In this document: positions 1 through 11,600 of the stretch, piece after piece
Numbering within the stretch: the first letter of the stretch is position 1
Layout: the number at the start of each line of letters is the position of its first letter
DNA from: Trichoplax sp. H2
Taxonomy: Eukaryota; Placozoa; Uniplacotomia; Trichoplacea
Reading direction: 5' to 3'
DNA: 64,000 nucleotides
Assembly (NCBI GenBank): GCA_003344405.1
Contig: NOWV01000012.1
Span: 930,001 to 994,000, forward strand
Made by a program: the position numbers and the translations under genes
Notes under the pieces: model-generated
What the model was told of the DNA's origin: nothing
Database searches by the model: none
What the model saw: the letters and a program-made list of their open reading frames with translations, nothing else

Positions 1-284
1 AACAACTGTACCAGTACACGACAGACCCTGTATGAACTACGGTGGCTCACAAAGCCACCGTAATGAACTGTACAGTATACAGTACTGTAATCAGGTCTAT
101 ACTGTACTGTACAGTACACAGCTCGATAGGTTACCATGGAACGGATCCAGACTCGTCCACACGGCGATCCATCATCAACATCAAATGCGAGATTCAACTT
201 TGCAACACTGCAGCAAATGGAAATCATAATACTTCGAATCGACTAGCCTTTGATTCAAAGTATTCGTAATAAGTAGTCATCAAA
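1..284. promoter_or_regulatory. Upstream region of ALKBH8
   Basis: No coding sequence is supported here; the short ORFs overlap a low-complexity GTAC repeat. The stretch at 67-120 is a run of ACAGTAC/GTACTGTAC words, and the ALKBH8 ATG follows at 285. I infer that it contains the promoter and 5' UTR of ALKBH8. The transcription start is not visible. Confidence 0.5.
67..120. repeat. GTAC palindromic repeat cluster upstream of ALKBH8
   Basis: Overlapping copies of the self-complementary word GTACTGTAC and its partner ACAGTAC form two blocks (67-90 and 99-120). The same vocabulary recurs upstream of THOC2, PCF11, DDX11, EMC7 and SEC63. It could fold into hairpins in DNA or RNA. Confidence 0.85.
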
Positions 285-3200
285 ATGGATTGCAATGTGC
301 AAAACAATGAAAGGATAAAGTTAAGCAAGGCACAGAAGAAAGCACTACGAAAACAGCAACGTGCCAAGCGAATCCTTGATCGACATAATGTTTTGAATGA
401 GTTTAAAGTCAGTGATCAACCTTCTAGGCATTTACTCATCAGCAATGGAGGATTGGGTTGTGGTATAACTCGAACAATCTTAACATCGGTGTTTGGCCGA
501 TATGGACAAATTACTAATATCATCATGTTACCTGATAAACCGTTCTCTGTCTTGTCTTATCAAACAGTAACCGATGCAAAGCAAGCATATGATAATATCC
601 ATGCCATTGAATTGATCACCTTTTGTGATACCGATGTCAAGTACTTGGTAAAATCGGGTATTAAGGCGTTTATTCTCAATTACTTGGAAGATTATTTTTG
701 CGAAACCAATAAAGACTCTAACTTAGGCTATCCTGAAGGATTGTTATTAATTCAAAATTATGTCAGTGAGCAAGAAGAAGATGAATTATTGCAAAGTATA
801 GGTTGGTACACCAATCACGGTCAAGCTTCTCATGATACTCATCCGTGTCAAACCGTGCAATCCGATCGGGAATCAATGCAGCGACGCCTTAAGCATCGTC
901 ATGTAAAACACTATGGCTACGAATTTCGATATGATACAAATACAGTGGATAAAGATAAACCCTTACATGCCACAATACCAAGTAAATGTAGATATATCTG
1001 TCAACGTATGACAGACGACGGTTATATCCAACATCAACCTGATCAACTAACAGTGAATGAATACATGCCTGGCCAAGGTATTTGCCAATAGCGATACTGT
1101 AGTTGTTTCGTTAAGTGGACAGCTGATAATAATAATATAATATACAATGATACAATAAATTTATGTATGTGCTGAGCAGGGATACCCCCTCATATTGATA
1201 CTCATTCTGCGTTCCAAGACCAGATCGTTTCACTATCGCTGCTGTCTCAGGTACCCATAATTAGGATATGTTCTAATTATTCTTCATAACCATATTATTT
1301 TACTTCCATTCACCAATTGACCATATTAGTAGAGTAGCCACTGACGTCCTCAATGATTACTGCAAAAATATTAGATTGTGATGGACTTTCGGCATCCGGA
1401 TGGAACTCGAATATCGATTAATTTGCCTAGACGCAGCCTATTGGTGATGTCAGGCGAATGTAGGTACTTATGGAGCCATGGGTAAGAAGAATTCCTTTGT
1501 TCATTTGATGATAGAAAGAGCCTTGCATCACATACTATTTCATACGATAATTCTACAAATTTCTCAAGCCTAAGCTGAAAATCAATAGGACACGTTCATG
1601 TAACATAATGCTGTTTGCTATTGGAAATATTGATTTAGAATTACACCTCGAAAATATGATGTGGTTTGTGATGACAATGACAACAATAGCAACATAACGT
1701 TATTGGAGAGATCCCGAAGGGTTTCGTTTACTTTTCGAAAAATTAGACATTCTCCTTGTAATTGTAGTAAGTAATGGGCTATTCGCTATATTCTATATTT
1801 CGACCTTTGATCTGTAGGGTTGTTAAGTATCTTCGAGAGTTATAAGTATAGTTTTTATTGGTACGTTATTTTCCAATATAATACTAACTTTGGACGTCAA
1901 TTACGATAGAGTATCCTAATTCGTGTGACACACAGCTAAATCTCCTTTCAAAGTAAGTATACTACAATTTTAATTTTCATTCATTGCAATTTCAACTTAT
2001 AAGAGGAGAAACTGTCTTTTTATGAATTGATTCATTCATTGTAACACCTACCGGGTAGAGCTGAAGTAAATTGCAATCCATGTACTGATAAAGAAGCCGC
2101 AAGCTTAGAACGTGAATATGTATATAATGTCAGTACAATCAATAATAATTTGAGGGGTTTATTAATAGGCATGATTGTTATACGCAACTTTTGTATTAGG
2201 CAGTGAATAATAAGTATTAGAGGTTAATCCGGATAATTATATTTAAAAATATATTCTTATAGATATATGACAATATTGCGGATCATTTTAGCGGGACTCG
2301 ACATTCCCCTTGGCCAGTGATTGCCAACTTTCTTACTAGTCTACCTGAAGGATCTATGGTATTAGATATCGGTAATGTTATATAACTTTGAAGCAATTTT
2401 GTCAATTTGTTGTATTAGGCAGGAACAATACAATTATTATATATATATATATAATATAGTAATTATTTGTGTCGGATCCGATCTGGTACTATCAAGCCAC
2501 TGCATAGGAATGCGTATAGTGTGGCTAATGGAAAACAGTAAATCCAAGAGTAATGACAATTTTTGTTCTTTAACCCTTTTTCTTAGGTTGTGGTAATGGT
2601 AAATACATGAATGTCAACAAATCTTTGTATATGGTGAGTACAATATATTAAAATGAATTCAGTAAACTGTATAGCAACTACAGGAAAATAGTGTATAAAT
2701 ATTCTATGTTATGTTTATTCTATGTCTATGTTATTTACAAGTGTGTAGTAATATACTACTAGAAGTTGTGTTGTGTAGGTCAAGGTTTACAATCAACAGA
2801 CCGATAATTTATAGTAGATATTAATTGAATATAAATTAAAGTTTAAAAATTGGAGTAATTAATCGTACATGAACTTTGACACTATCGAATTAATACTACT
2901 TATAATATTAGGTTGGATGCGATCGCAGTAGCGGCCTAGTATCTATTTGCGGGTAATATTATTAGTCTTTCCGTAAAAAGCCTTGAAAAATTTTTATTTT
3001 TTGAATTTTCCTACAAATGTAATGTAAATTAGTGTGATCTGTATACTATAGATTACTTTACTTATATCTCTCTTAAAATTAATTTAGGGAAAGAGGTTTT
3101 GAGGTCATCCTTTGTGATATTTTGAATTTGCCCTTTCAGTCTCAGGCATTTGATGCTTGCATTTGTATAGCCGTCATTCACCATTTATCAACAACGGTAA

Positions 3201-3808
3201 GAGAAGGATTAAGTATCTCCCTCAAATTGGATTACCAATACTCTATCTTCTCTTTAGAAAAGAAGAATTGAAGCATTAAAAGAATGTATTAGAATATTAA
3301 GACGCGATGGTGTAGCGTTAGTATATGTGTGGGCTTTGGAGCAAGATCAGAGAAATATTGATAAAGAAAAAATGAAACATAATACTTCTGCTGATTTATC
3401 GACGGACGGTAAGTACTTTATATTTTAGAGTAGATCAATTTCTTATAGTAATCCATTCATGAGGATAATTTATGTATAAAATCAATGATTAAATCTTCGC
3501 TATTTATATCAATTTAAGGGGTATTGACTAATCGAGAAGCAGATACCGGCGTGCGTAAGTTCAAGCTTAGACATTTCGAAAAACAAGACCTTTTAGTACC
3601 GTGGCATTATAACAATCGTCATAATAAGAAATTTGAAAATGTGGCAAATAATTCAGCTTCAAATCAAACTCTCTATCATCGTTACTATCACGTCTTTATG
3701 GAATCTGAATTGATATCGATGTGCAAGGCAATAAATAATGTTACTATTCGTGAGAGCTTTTATGATCGTGGAAACTGGTGTGTGATCTTGAACAAAATTT
3801 CTGATTAA
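285..3808 (+). CDS. ALKBH8: ALKBH8, tRNA wobble-uridine methyltransferase / AlkB dioxygenase
   Basis: Twelve exons give an in-frame 652-residue protein (human about 664): 285-1077, 1180-1250, 1375-1481, 1639-1766, 1910-1952, 2059-2128, 2263-2371, 2587-2633, 2912-2952, 3088-3196, 3258-3408, 3519-3808. Exon 1 carries the basic N-terminus, an RRM (about residues 46-120) and the start of the AlkB domain. The Fe(II) ligands are visible as HID in [12 protein letters not shown], and a distal His in [15 protein letters not shown] supplies the 2-oxoglutarate arginines. The SAM-binding motif DIGCGNGK and the IAVIHH motif mark the C-terminal methyltransferase, which ends with FHRYYHVF-like and GNWCVIL motifs. 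In other animals the enzyme forms mcm5U and then hydroxylates it at the tRNA anticodon wobble base, with TRMT112 as partner. Every junction is GT-AG and in phase, so the gene appears intact. It converges on GTPBP8. Confidence 0.95.
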
Positions 3809-4855
3809 AAAAGCATATACGTGATTTTCTGTCAATGATAATTAATATACGAAATTACCTTTAATTGTAAAAGAGCTAAAGCAGGCTTAAATTTTGATCT
3901 CGTAGGTTACAAAAAATTGTGCATATTACGTTGTAGTAACACTGACATATCTATACACTACTTGTATGATATTAATATTGAGCGATGTTGTTGTTCTGGC
4001 CTCATGCTATAAGTGTTACTGCATGACTATCCGTCTTGGAAAACGTCAAAAAATTTATTACAGTGGAAATTAAGATGCGAATCTAGAATCATGAACGAGT
4101 GAAGGTTTTATTTTTCTTCGTAATAATTTTAGATGTGAACTATTTATTGTGAGCAATACCGATCTGTAATTATAAAGGAATAATAGCCTGTAACTTATTA
4201 TTGCTATTGCGAATTTTCTATTGCAACTTGGTATTCATATTTTGAAGTAGATAGCAAAACAGACGTTCCAAATTCCATCTATGTTGTGTTACGTCAGTAA
4301 GAAAGTGTTTATTTTGACCAGAATTTATAGTACGCTATTTTTAAATGTACCAGCATTTGCTCGGACATGAATTGATCAGAGATATAAAAACTTTATTACT
4401 AGTCAGCTTTGGTTGCTGTATATATACACATCTTATTATACATTGCATCCATTAAGTTGATAAGAATCACAATAAAATTGATCATTCCTTATAGGTACTA
4501 GAAAGCTGCAATAGCGTAGATTTGATATAATACTAAGGCAAGATTGCATATACACAAAGGAAGCATGACGAACACGTAATAACGCAAGCATGCAGATACC
4601 ATAGAACAGATTATAGTTATCTTCGAATATAGAAGAGTTTTACCCCAGGCACCGAAATTTCTTTAGAACTGAGATCCTAGCTTGTTCACGTTAATTGATT
4701 AGTTGTAGAAGCAATAAAACAGCGAAGTTCTGCCAATCCCTTTCTTCGTTTCGCGCTGAAGAGATATAAATACAGTAATTTGAGTGTTAACTGTCTAATC
4801 TGATAAAATATGTTTTCAAGGAATTACTAATGATTTTCCACCATCATTTGTATGA
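3809..4855. other. Intergenic spacer between convergent ALKBH8 and GTPBP8
   Basis: About 1 kb of AT-rich sequence between two 3' ends. No exon with conserved protein is recognisable. AATAAA-like signals occur but none can be assigned securely. Confidence 0.6.
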
Positions 4856-6668
4856 TCAAATAAAATAATGGTAGAAATCGCAGATTATGTTAACAACAGT
4901 GCTCACAATTTGAGAGAGCAACTGTTATCTCTAGATATGGATACCTTTGTCACAATACGGACAGTCTATTTACCTGACAGGGAAAACTTGAGGTAAGCAG
5001 CAGTTTGTTTTATGAACAATCTCATAGACATCACTTAATAGCCTTAACATATTTCCTCTTGTAACACAGTCCACCTTCGTTAAAACGATCTGCAATAAAA
5101 ATCCATTAATGGAGAGAAAATTGCGCGTTCAGCGAATCTGCCCCTATTATGGTATATTCTAACAGTAATCCAGTATAGGGGGCCTTCAGAATATTTCAAC
5201 ATCACTATAACTTAAGCCTCAGTAGTAAATACTAACTGTTTTAATGACAATTTAAATGTCAGCTTACTTGATAGGACAAGCCATAATCTTCCATGACTGC
5301 TAAAGCTTCCAGATCGTTACTTTTGAAGCCATGACGTGAATCAATTAGTAAGCAAGAATTACGGAGTCTATGGTAAATCACCAGAAGCAAAAAATAGAAA
5401 ATCAGAAGTTGGAGCAAGTATTTAAATGTACACTAATACGCTAGATAGATTTGATAACTGCAGTAAGGCTATATACTGTAGGAGTAAGTGGTTGAGATGC
5501 AATATAGGAATGGTAAATTATCATTCTAAACACAGCATCGAAGTTAACGAGGATGCATTCTTGGATGGCAGTAATATTATAAGATCTTTACGTAATTGAA
5601 AGCTTACCTAGTACGGTTTACTGTGTAACGTTGTACTAGCTCTTCAAAATACTTAGGGCTTCTATAACCATAACCAGGCGTGTCAACCAGGAATAGCTTG
5701 TTGGCAATGCTGTAAAAATTAAGTAATCTTGTGTGTCCCTAAAAGTAAACGAACAAAAGGTTAGGTTGGAGAGAGCCTTTAAACCTCCGGTTCAAAGTTA
5801 GCGTATCTTACTGGTTTCTTGGAGGTTCTAGCGAACCTGTTGCCTCCACATGCTATCGCATTGATTAACGTGGATTTACCAGCATTACTACGTCCAATAA
5901 AGGCAATCTAATCCTCATTTCATAGATTAATGACAATGCAAACATTATGAACCAGCTTAATACTCGTTATTTTGCATAAGCAATAATTAATTATCGAGCA
6001 ATTACTTGAGATTAGATAGGAGTTTACATCAGATGTATCTTACAATTTAATGCCAGCTAGTTCGCATAATAAAGCGATAAAGTGGAGCATACTAGCTGCA
6101 GCTACAGTATACTGAATACATGTACTGCAAATATGAGTATCATCTTACGCAGTAGACGAATACTAAACTACAACTGTAAGTGCGTATACTCTCATACATT
6201 ATACCTAACGTTAGTTTTCAGCTTACCTCTGGTAGTGCATAAGGCAACTAAGCTACAATTGTAAGTGCGTATAGTCTTGTACATTATACCAAAGGCTAGC
6301 TTTCAACTTACCTCTGGTAGTGTATACGGCAATCTATCCAATTGTTCGAATTCCATAACAGAAGTAACGAATTTATTATTTCCTTTTGTAAATAATTTTT
6401 GTGCTTTAGTTAGTTCTTTTTGATTTGGCTCAAAGATAATAGGATAGCCCTCTAATAGATACGAATAAGAGTGCTTTGGATTAACATCTCTTTCACGAAA
6501 AGCGTAGGACGAAGACCAACGGTATATCCATGGCAGATATAATCGACGATCTAATCTATTGTTTAGATGATTTAGTTTATTAATAGTACTAGAAAAGGTT
6601 GATATTATCCTTTTAGTATTTCTAAAACTAAAGGGGGAGATGTAGATTGGCATACTCAGACATAACAT
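4856..6668 (-). CDS. GTPBP8: GTPBP8-like mitochondrial EngB-family GTPase
   Basis: On the minus strand, six exons (6668-6312, 5907-5812, 5738-5608, 5367-5268, 5089-4974, 4901-4856) join in phase to 281 residues, close to human GTPBP8 (284). The N-terminus is basic, Ser-rich and poor in acids, as in a mitochondrial presequence. G1 is GRSNAGKS, G3 is DTPGYG, G4 is TKVD, and FPVS near the C-terminus fits the G5 region. The KKPGHT(R)LLNF stretch is the typical EngB/YihA switch region. Bacterial EngB and GTPBP8 act in ribosome large-subunit assembly, here presumably in mitochondria. The last small exon was chosen because it restores the FPVS motif; it is the least certain part. The exon 1 donor region is duplicated next to the gene (6168-6252). 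Confidence 0.85.
6168..6338. repeat. 85-bp tandem duplication covering the GTPBP8 exon 1 donor
   Basis: Two adjacent, diverged copies of about 85 bp start at 6168 and 6253. Both contain the minus-strand sequence CTACCAGAGGTAAG, i.e. the end of GTPBP8 exon 1 with its splice donor. Only the outer copy (6253-6338) is continuous with the exon 1 reading frame. Confidence 0.8.
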
Positions 6669-8265
6669 TTCAATAGGATGATGGCAATTTTAATGCTCAT
6701 TGGCAGGCTACTTTCCCTTTACTGACGGGCTGATCAATTATGCTCGTATAGGCAATAGTATACTGTACATAACTCGTATCAAGCTGTTGTCCACGAGCTG
6801 TATGAACTCTTACGCAAAGATCTAATTATAATCCTTCCGCCTTTCTTTCTGTGGCCTGCCGACATTTTAGGTCAATCCAGTATCCCATCAACAATCATGT
6901 CTCTGAATAATTGCATATGTTGTAGCTGGACAACTAAATGGAACTACAGTAGATATTTTTAGTAGTCCATGGTTATATAATTGAGTTATGGAAAAATCAC
7001 GAAATGGTGATTAAATCGTATAAATTTATGACTTGATTATGTCATTGTACAATGAAAAACGAAGCTTTGATTGATATAACTAATGAATGAAATTCGCGTA
7101 ATACTCCTTTATTGACAGTGAAAAATTCTCGTAACTCGAAAAACATTTCTTGTCAGTCAAATTACATATTAACTAAATTGTGGATTATACTAGACATTAT
7201 GGTAAATATCTTGGATATCATTTTGACCCAGCTACTTTTACAAATTAATGTTACTGTATATTAATTCGTCTTCTCCCACTTCTGGGATTGACTTGGAACA
7301 TATCGAGATATATGCGCTGAAAAGGCTTATTATATGATGCGTTGCATGCACCAAATAATACATTAGAATAAGTGGCTAATTGGCATTGGAATGTAGAGAA
7401 TGCATATAGATAAAATCATATTGTGTTGTTCTGACAAGATAGGCCTTACAAGTAAAAGTATATATGGAAACGTAACCACCTTGATACTTAGTTGTATTCG
7501 CACAGACGTACATGCAATAAGCATTCAATAAAGGAATTCCTACGCTATAATTTACTACTAACGCGGTCATACTATTTTACAGTAGTATTGATCAATATAT
7601 AAGTAGTAAAAATATACAAGGTACCGATGGCTAGAGACCTTTGCACTTTCCATTTGTGTTACTGGTATTAGATCGATGTTACATCTAAATTACATTTATG
7701 CTTGATACTTGATACTGCCTTCATGTTAGTATTTTTCTGTTCTTTTTATGGCTATATCGAGTCAGACTGAATTTATTTTACTATTAGTAACAATCACTGT
7801 AAAATTTTGCAAATTACGGTAAGCCAATGGAATTATTCATTTGGGCTGCTGTAAATTAAATTTTTAATTTCCCTATATTTGTAGATTCGTTATCGACATG
7901 TATAGTACTCGTCGTGTAGATTGGCTAGCTCCCTTCCTAAGCATTTATCTAACTGTCGGTGTTTGTCTATCAGACGAAAATTCCGTGAATAATTATAAGT
8001 TTAGGACAGGTTTAAGTTTATATTCATTACAGTTTCTGAGAAGCAATTATAGTTTAAAGTAGCACATGTTTTGTTCTCCACAGTATTTTAGTTAACCATA
8101 ATTCACAATATATAAAGCGCTATAAGTTTACAAAACAATATCATGAACTAAAAGAACTTGTACAGTACCGCTATGATTTGGAATATCATTGCAGATTTGA
8201 TAATATATTTCTGAACGTTGCACTTTAATAATAAAGAATCAGTAAGAGAAAGAAAAAGCAAAATC
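6669..8265. other. Intergenic spacer upstream of GTPBP8
   Basis: About 1.6 kb, AT-rich, with no recognisable exon. A single TATACTGTACAT word lies at about 6758-6770, roughly 100 bp upstream of the GTPBP8 start; there is no dense GTAC cluster here. Confidence 0.5.
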
Positions 8266-8337
8266 AGGCACGAGAGGGATTCGAACCCTCGATCTTCGGT
8301 TTACGAGACCGACGCCTTACCACTTGGCCACCGCGCC
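8266..8337 (-). tRNA. tRNA-Thr (anticodon CGT)
   Basis: The reverse complement folds as a 72-nt cloverleaf beginning GGCGCGGTGGCCAAGTGG and ending CTCGTGCCT. The anticodon stem TCGGT/ACCGA encloses the loop CTCGTAA, giving anticodon CGT (Thr, codon ACG). The A box (TGGCCAAGTGG) and B box (GGTTCGAATCC) match the pol III consensus. A T-rich run just 3' on the minus strand (TTTTGCTTTTTC) fits a pol III terminator. No intron and no encoded CCA. Confidence 0.96.
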
Positions 8338-8670
8338 CCAGCAGAAGTACATAGTCAATTTTACGTATTTAACTAATACAATTGCAATTCGTGGCACTTT
8401 GCTATATAAAGAATCAATCAGAGTATAGCAGTACCAGTAGTTGTATAGAACCGAAAGTACTGAACAGAACACCGAAAACTGTGCTGTGATGACATCAATA
8501 CTGTACTCAGTATACTGTACCGTACTGTATTGTACTGTTAGTACGATTTAGCAGGGTGATTGCAGAACAGGACTCATGGCTAGGTCAGAGTCTTTATCTT
8601 GTTAGAAGTCTCTGACCAGGTTTCACCGTAAGTAGCGCTTGAAGCATTTTGCGCACGCGTAAACTTCAAG
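8338..8670. promoter_or_regulatory. Divergent tRNA-Thr / THOC2 upstream region
   Basis: A 333-bp spacer between the divergent tRNA and THOC2. It contains the GTAC repeat cluster at 8498-8545, about 125 bp before the THOC2 ATG. It is likely to include the THOC2 promoter and 5' UTR. Confidence 0.5.
8498..8545. repeat. GTAC palindromic repeat cluster upstream of THOC2
   Basis: Alternating TACTGTAC, GTACCGTAC and TGTACTGT words. The same vocabulary and the same position relative to a start codon as at 67-120. Confidence 0.8.
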
Positions 8671-11600
8671 ATGGCTTCAGCAGGGTTATGGCCGTTGGAA
8701 CAGTTGGAAAGTTTGCAAAAAAAAGGCCTCGAAGAGATGTTAATATTAATTTATTTGTATATTTATTATTGCTAAATGAAAAATAAGAATATTATAGCTA
8801 AATTTTTATGGTACTAAGGTTGTTACCTCATTATTTATTAATAAATAGTCTCGCTGAAGTCCACCAGTGTCAATCACCAAGTGATGATTTCGCGAGTGCA
8901 ACTTCTCCAGGTGGAAAAGGTGATAAACGCTATTAAGATATGCTTTTACAATTATACATATAAATTCAAGCGTGTATTTTATACGTTTCACTACAGTCGA
9001 TTATAGTAATACCTTTATTTTGATATTGAGCTCTATTATCACATGTGCTAACTGTTAACCAGTTAACATTTATATGGAAATCTATCATTTATGTAGACCT
9101 GAAATTGCTGCTGTATCATCTCTGTATCCTGGCCGTGCAGCAAAAAATCAACCAAGAAACAATTATTAGTTACTTTAAGGAGATACAGGTTCATAATAAA
9201 TGATACCCCAACGTATACATTTCTAAAATTTTGATGGATTAAGCTAGTAATACGTAAGAGCTTAAAAATACCAGTATATACGAGCATACAGCCTACTTGG
9301 TATTGACGATTGCATGATGTTCATAGCTTGAATTAATTGTAGAGTAAAGTGTGTGTATTTTAGTATAATGCTGAATATTGAAATACATTAGCGACTAGAC
9401 TTGTTATTTGATGAAATTGCTTGTTTTTACTAGAAAATTCGTCCCGATTTGAAAACCAAGTTAGCTGATGTGCTGTTCTTACTTGGTAGGTATTAAGCTT
9501 TTGATAGCTCGTATCCTTTCAATTTACTTTAGCATAGCTGAGGAGTGATTTAACCTTCTATCAGACTTGTAGTAGGGATTATTATAAGTATGTTAACTGA
9601 CCTGACAATAATCACTTATAATATACTTATATAACATGATCATTTACTAGATCTGGAAACGGATGATAGGGAAATTAATAAAGAGAGTAATAAAGATTCC
9701 AATAGCGTAGAAGAGCTACAATCTTCTCGCCAACAATTCATAATATTTGCACGTTCATGTGTGGTAAGTAACCTAAACAGTCGTAATAAATAGGGAGTCA
9801 TTGATTATGAATGTGATATTAGTATTCGATGTAATAAAAGAGAATAAACAATTCGTATAATTCTAATTACAATTAGTAAACATTAATTAAAGTCTGCTTG
9901 CCATTAATTGCAGGATATTATTGGGGAAGCGGTATTAAAGCAAAGATTGGAATTTGAAACATTAGAGTCGTTAGGTTTAATTACCTCTAGTAAAGCTTTT
10001 ACTCAAAAATACGTCAAAATCAAGACGAAACTATTGTGAGTCTTTAATTAACTCCTTTACTGTACTAACTGTGATGATTAACATACTGTACTCCTTTTGC
10101 ATATTTTTAGTTATAAACAACAAAAATTTAATTTATTACGCGAAGAGAGTGAAGGCTATGCAAAATTAATCGTAGAATTGAATAAGGATATTAATGAAGC
10201 TAGCGATGCCCAAAAAGTGTTAGAAGTAATCAATTCTTTGATAGGTACAATATCTGATTATCTCATAATGTTATTAATTTGACATCCCCCGCGAATTAAC
10301 GTTAAATTTTTTGACGTCTTATCACAGCGGAATTCGATTTAGATCCCAATCGCGTGATTGATTTTATATTGAATGCTTTCGAATTTCGACCACAACAGCC
10401 AAAGTTTTTTGTACAATTGATTAAATCGTATAACTGTGAATCGTCTACTTTATGTAGCACCCTTGGATTTAAGTTCAATTGCTTAAAGGTATTTACTAAT
10501 AAATTGTTATGTTAAATTTCCAGAAGTTGGGTTGATTACTATCTTTTACTATTATTTATAGAAGGACTCTGGGTCAATTTCTAAGAATCTCTATTTCATA
10601 GCTGCAATTTTGATTCAAGAAGGACTGATTGCTGTAGAAGACCTATATCCACATGTTAGTTTAACATTCAAGTGAATGATTTACTTATTGAGTACTCTCG
10701 ATACTGATAAGAAAATATTTTATGTCTTTGCCTTTGTTTATCATAAAGCTTGCGCCCGCTAATGACGAATTCGAAAAGGATTATAAACAAATGCTTGTTC
10801 AGGCGCGAAGTAACGCAAAGAAAGTTAATGTTGTGAATCCTAGTGTAAGGATAATTTATTCCAACATTCTTAACGATTCTTACGTTTATACGATTGTACA
10901 TATTTTAATTTTATGTTTTGATCATAAAGGATAAAGGCACAAGTATTGAACCCGAGATGACTAAAGATATCGAAGTTAGTTATGTAGAAGAATACACAAG
11001 CGCTGTACCTTTCAATTTTATCTAATGTAATATAATGCAACCTTCAGTATATTGATTCTTTTACACTTACAATATATATTTAATTAGGAGACTTTAAAAA
11101 ATCAGAAGATTGGACTTTGTTTTGCCTTGCTGTCGCTATATGATTGGTCGCATTCTCGGTTTATCTTTAATCAGCTGCCTATGTACTCTGTAGCATCACA
11201 TCAGTTAATTGCGGTTGCACTATGCAAAATTTTACATACCACTATAGACCCTATTTACAAGAAGTAAATGACGTCGATTGCTATTAATAATAACTCTGAA
11301 ATGCATTGCAGATAAATAAATAGCATTTTACAATATTTAGGTTTGCGCCAAAGGCTGCTAACAGTCAGCTTTATTCACAAATAAAGAAGAATGGTGGCCC
11401 AGCTCGATGTGACAGTTTTACTGACTTAATGAATGATGTCCTTCCTATATGCTGTCATCTAGGGCCTTATATCTATGTCGACCAGATATTAATTATCAAA
11501 CTAATTCGAATTGGCAAAGGCTATTTACTGGAGGTAAATGTTAACACTTAACTAAAATTCTTTATTCGCCTTTGCTAGTACTAATTTTTGCCTTACTTGC

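Noticed and set aside
32-269. Two overlapping ORFs at the window start
   Set aside because: They run through GTAC repeat sequence, overlap each other in different frames and show no protein family; best seen as ALKBH8 upstream sequence.
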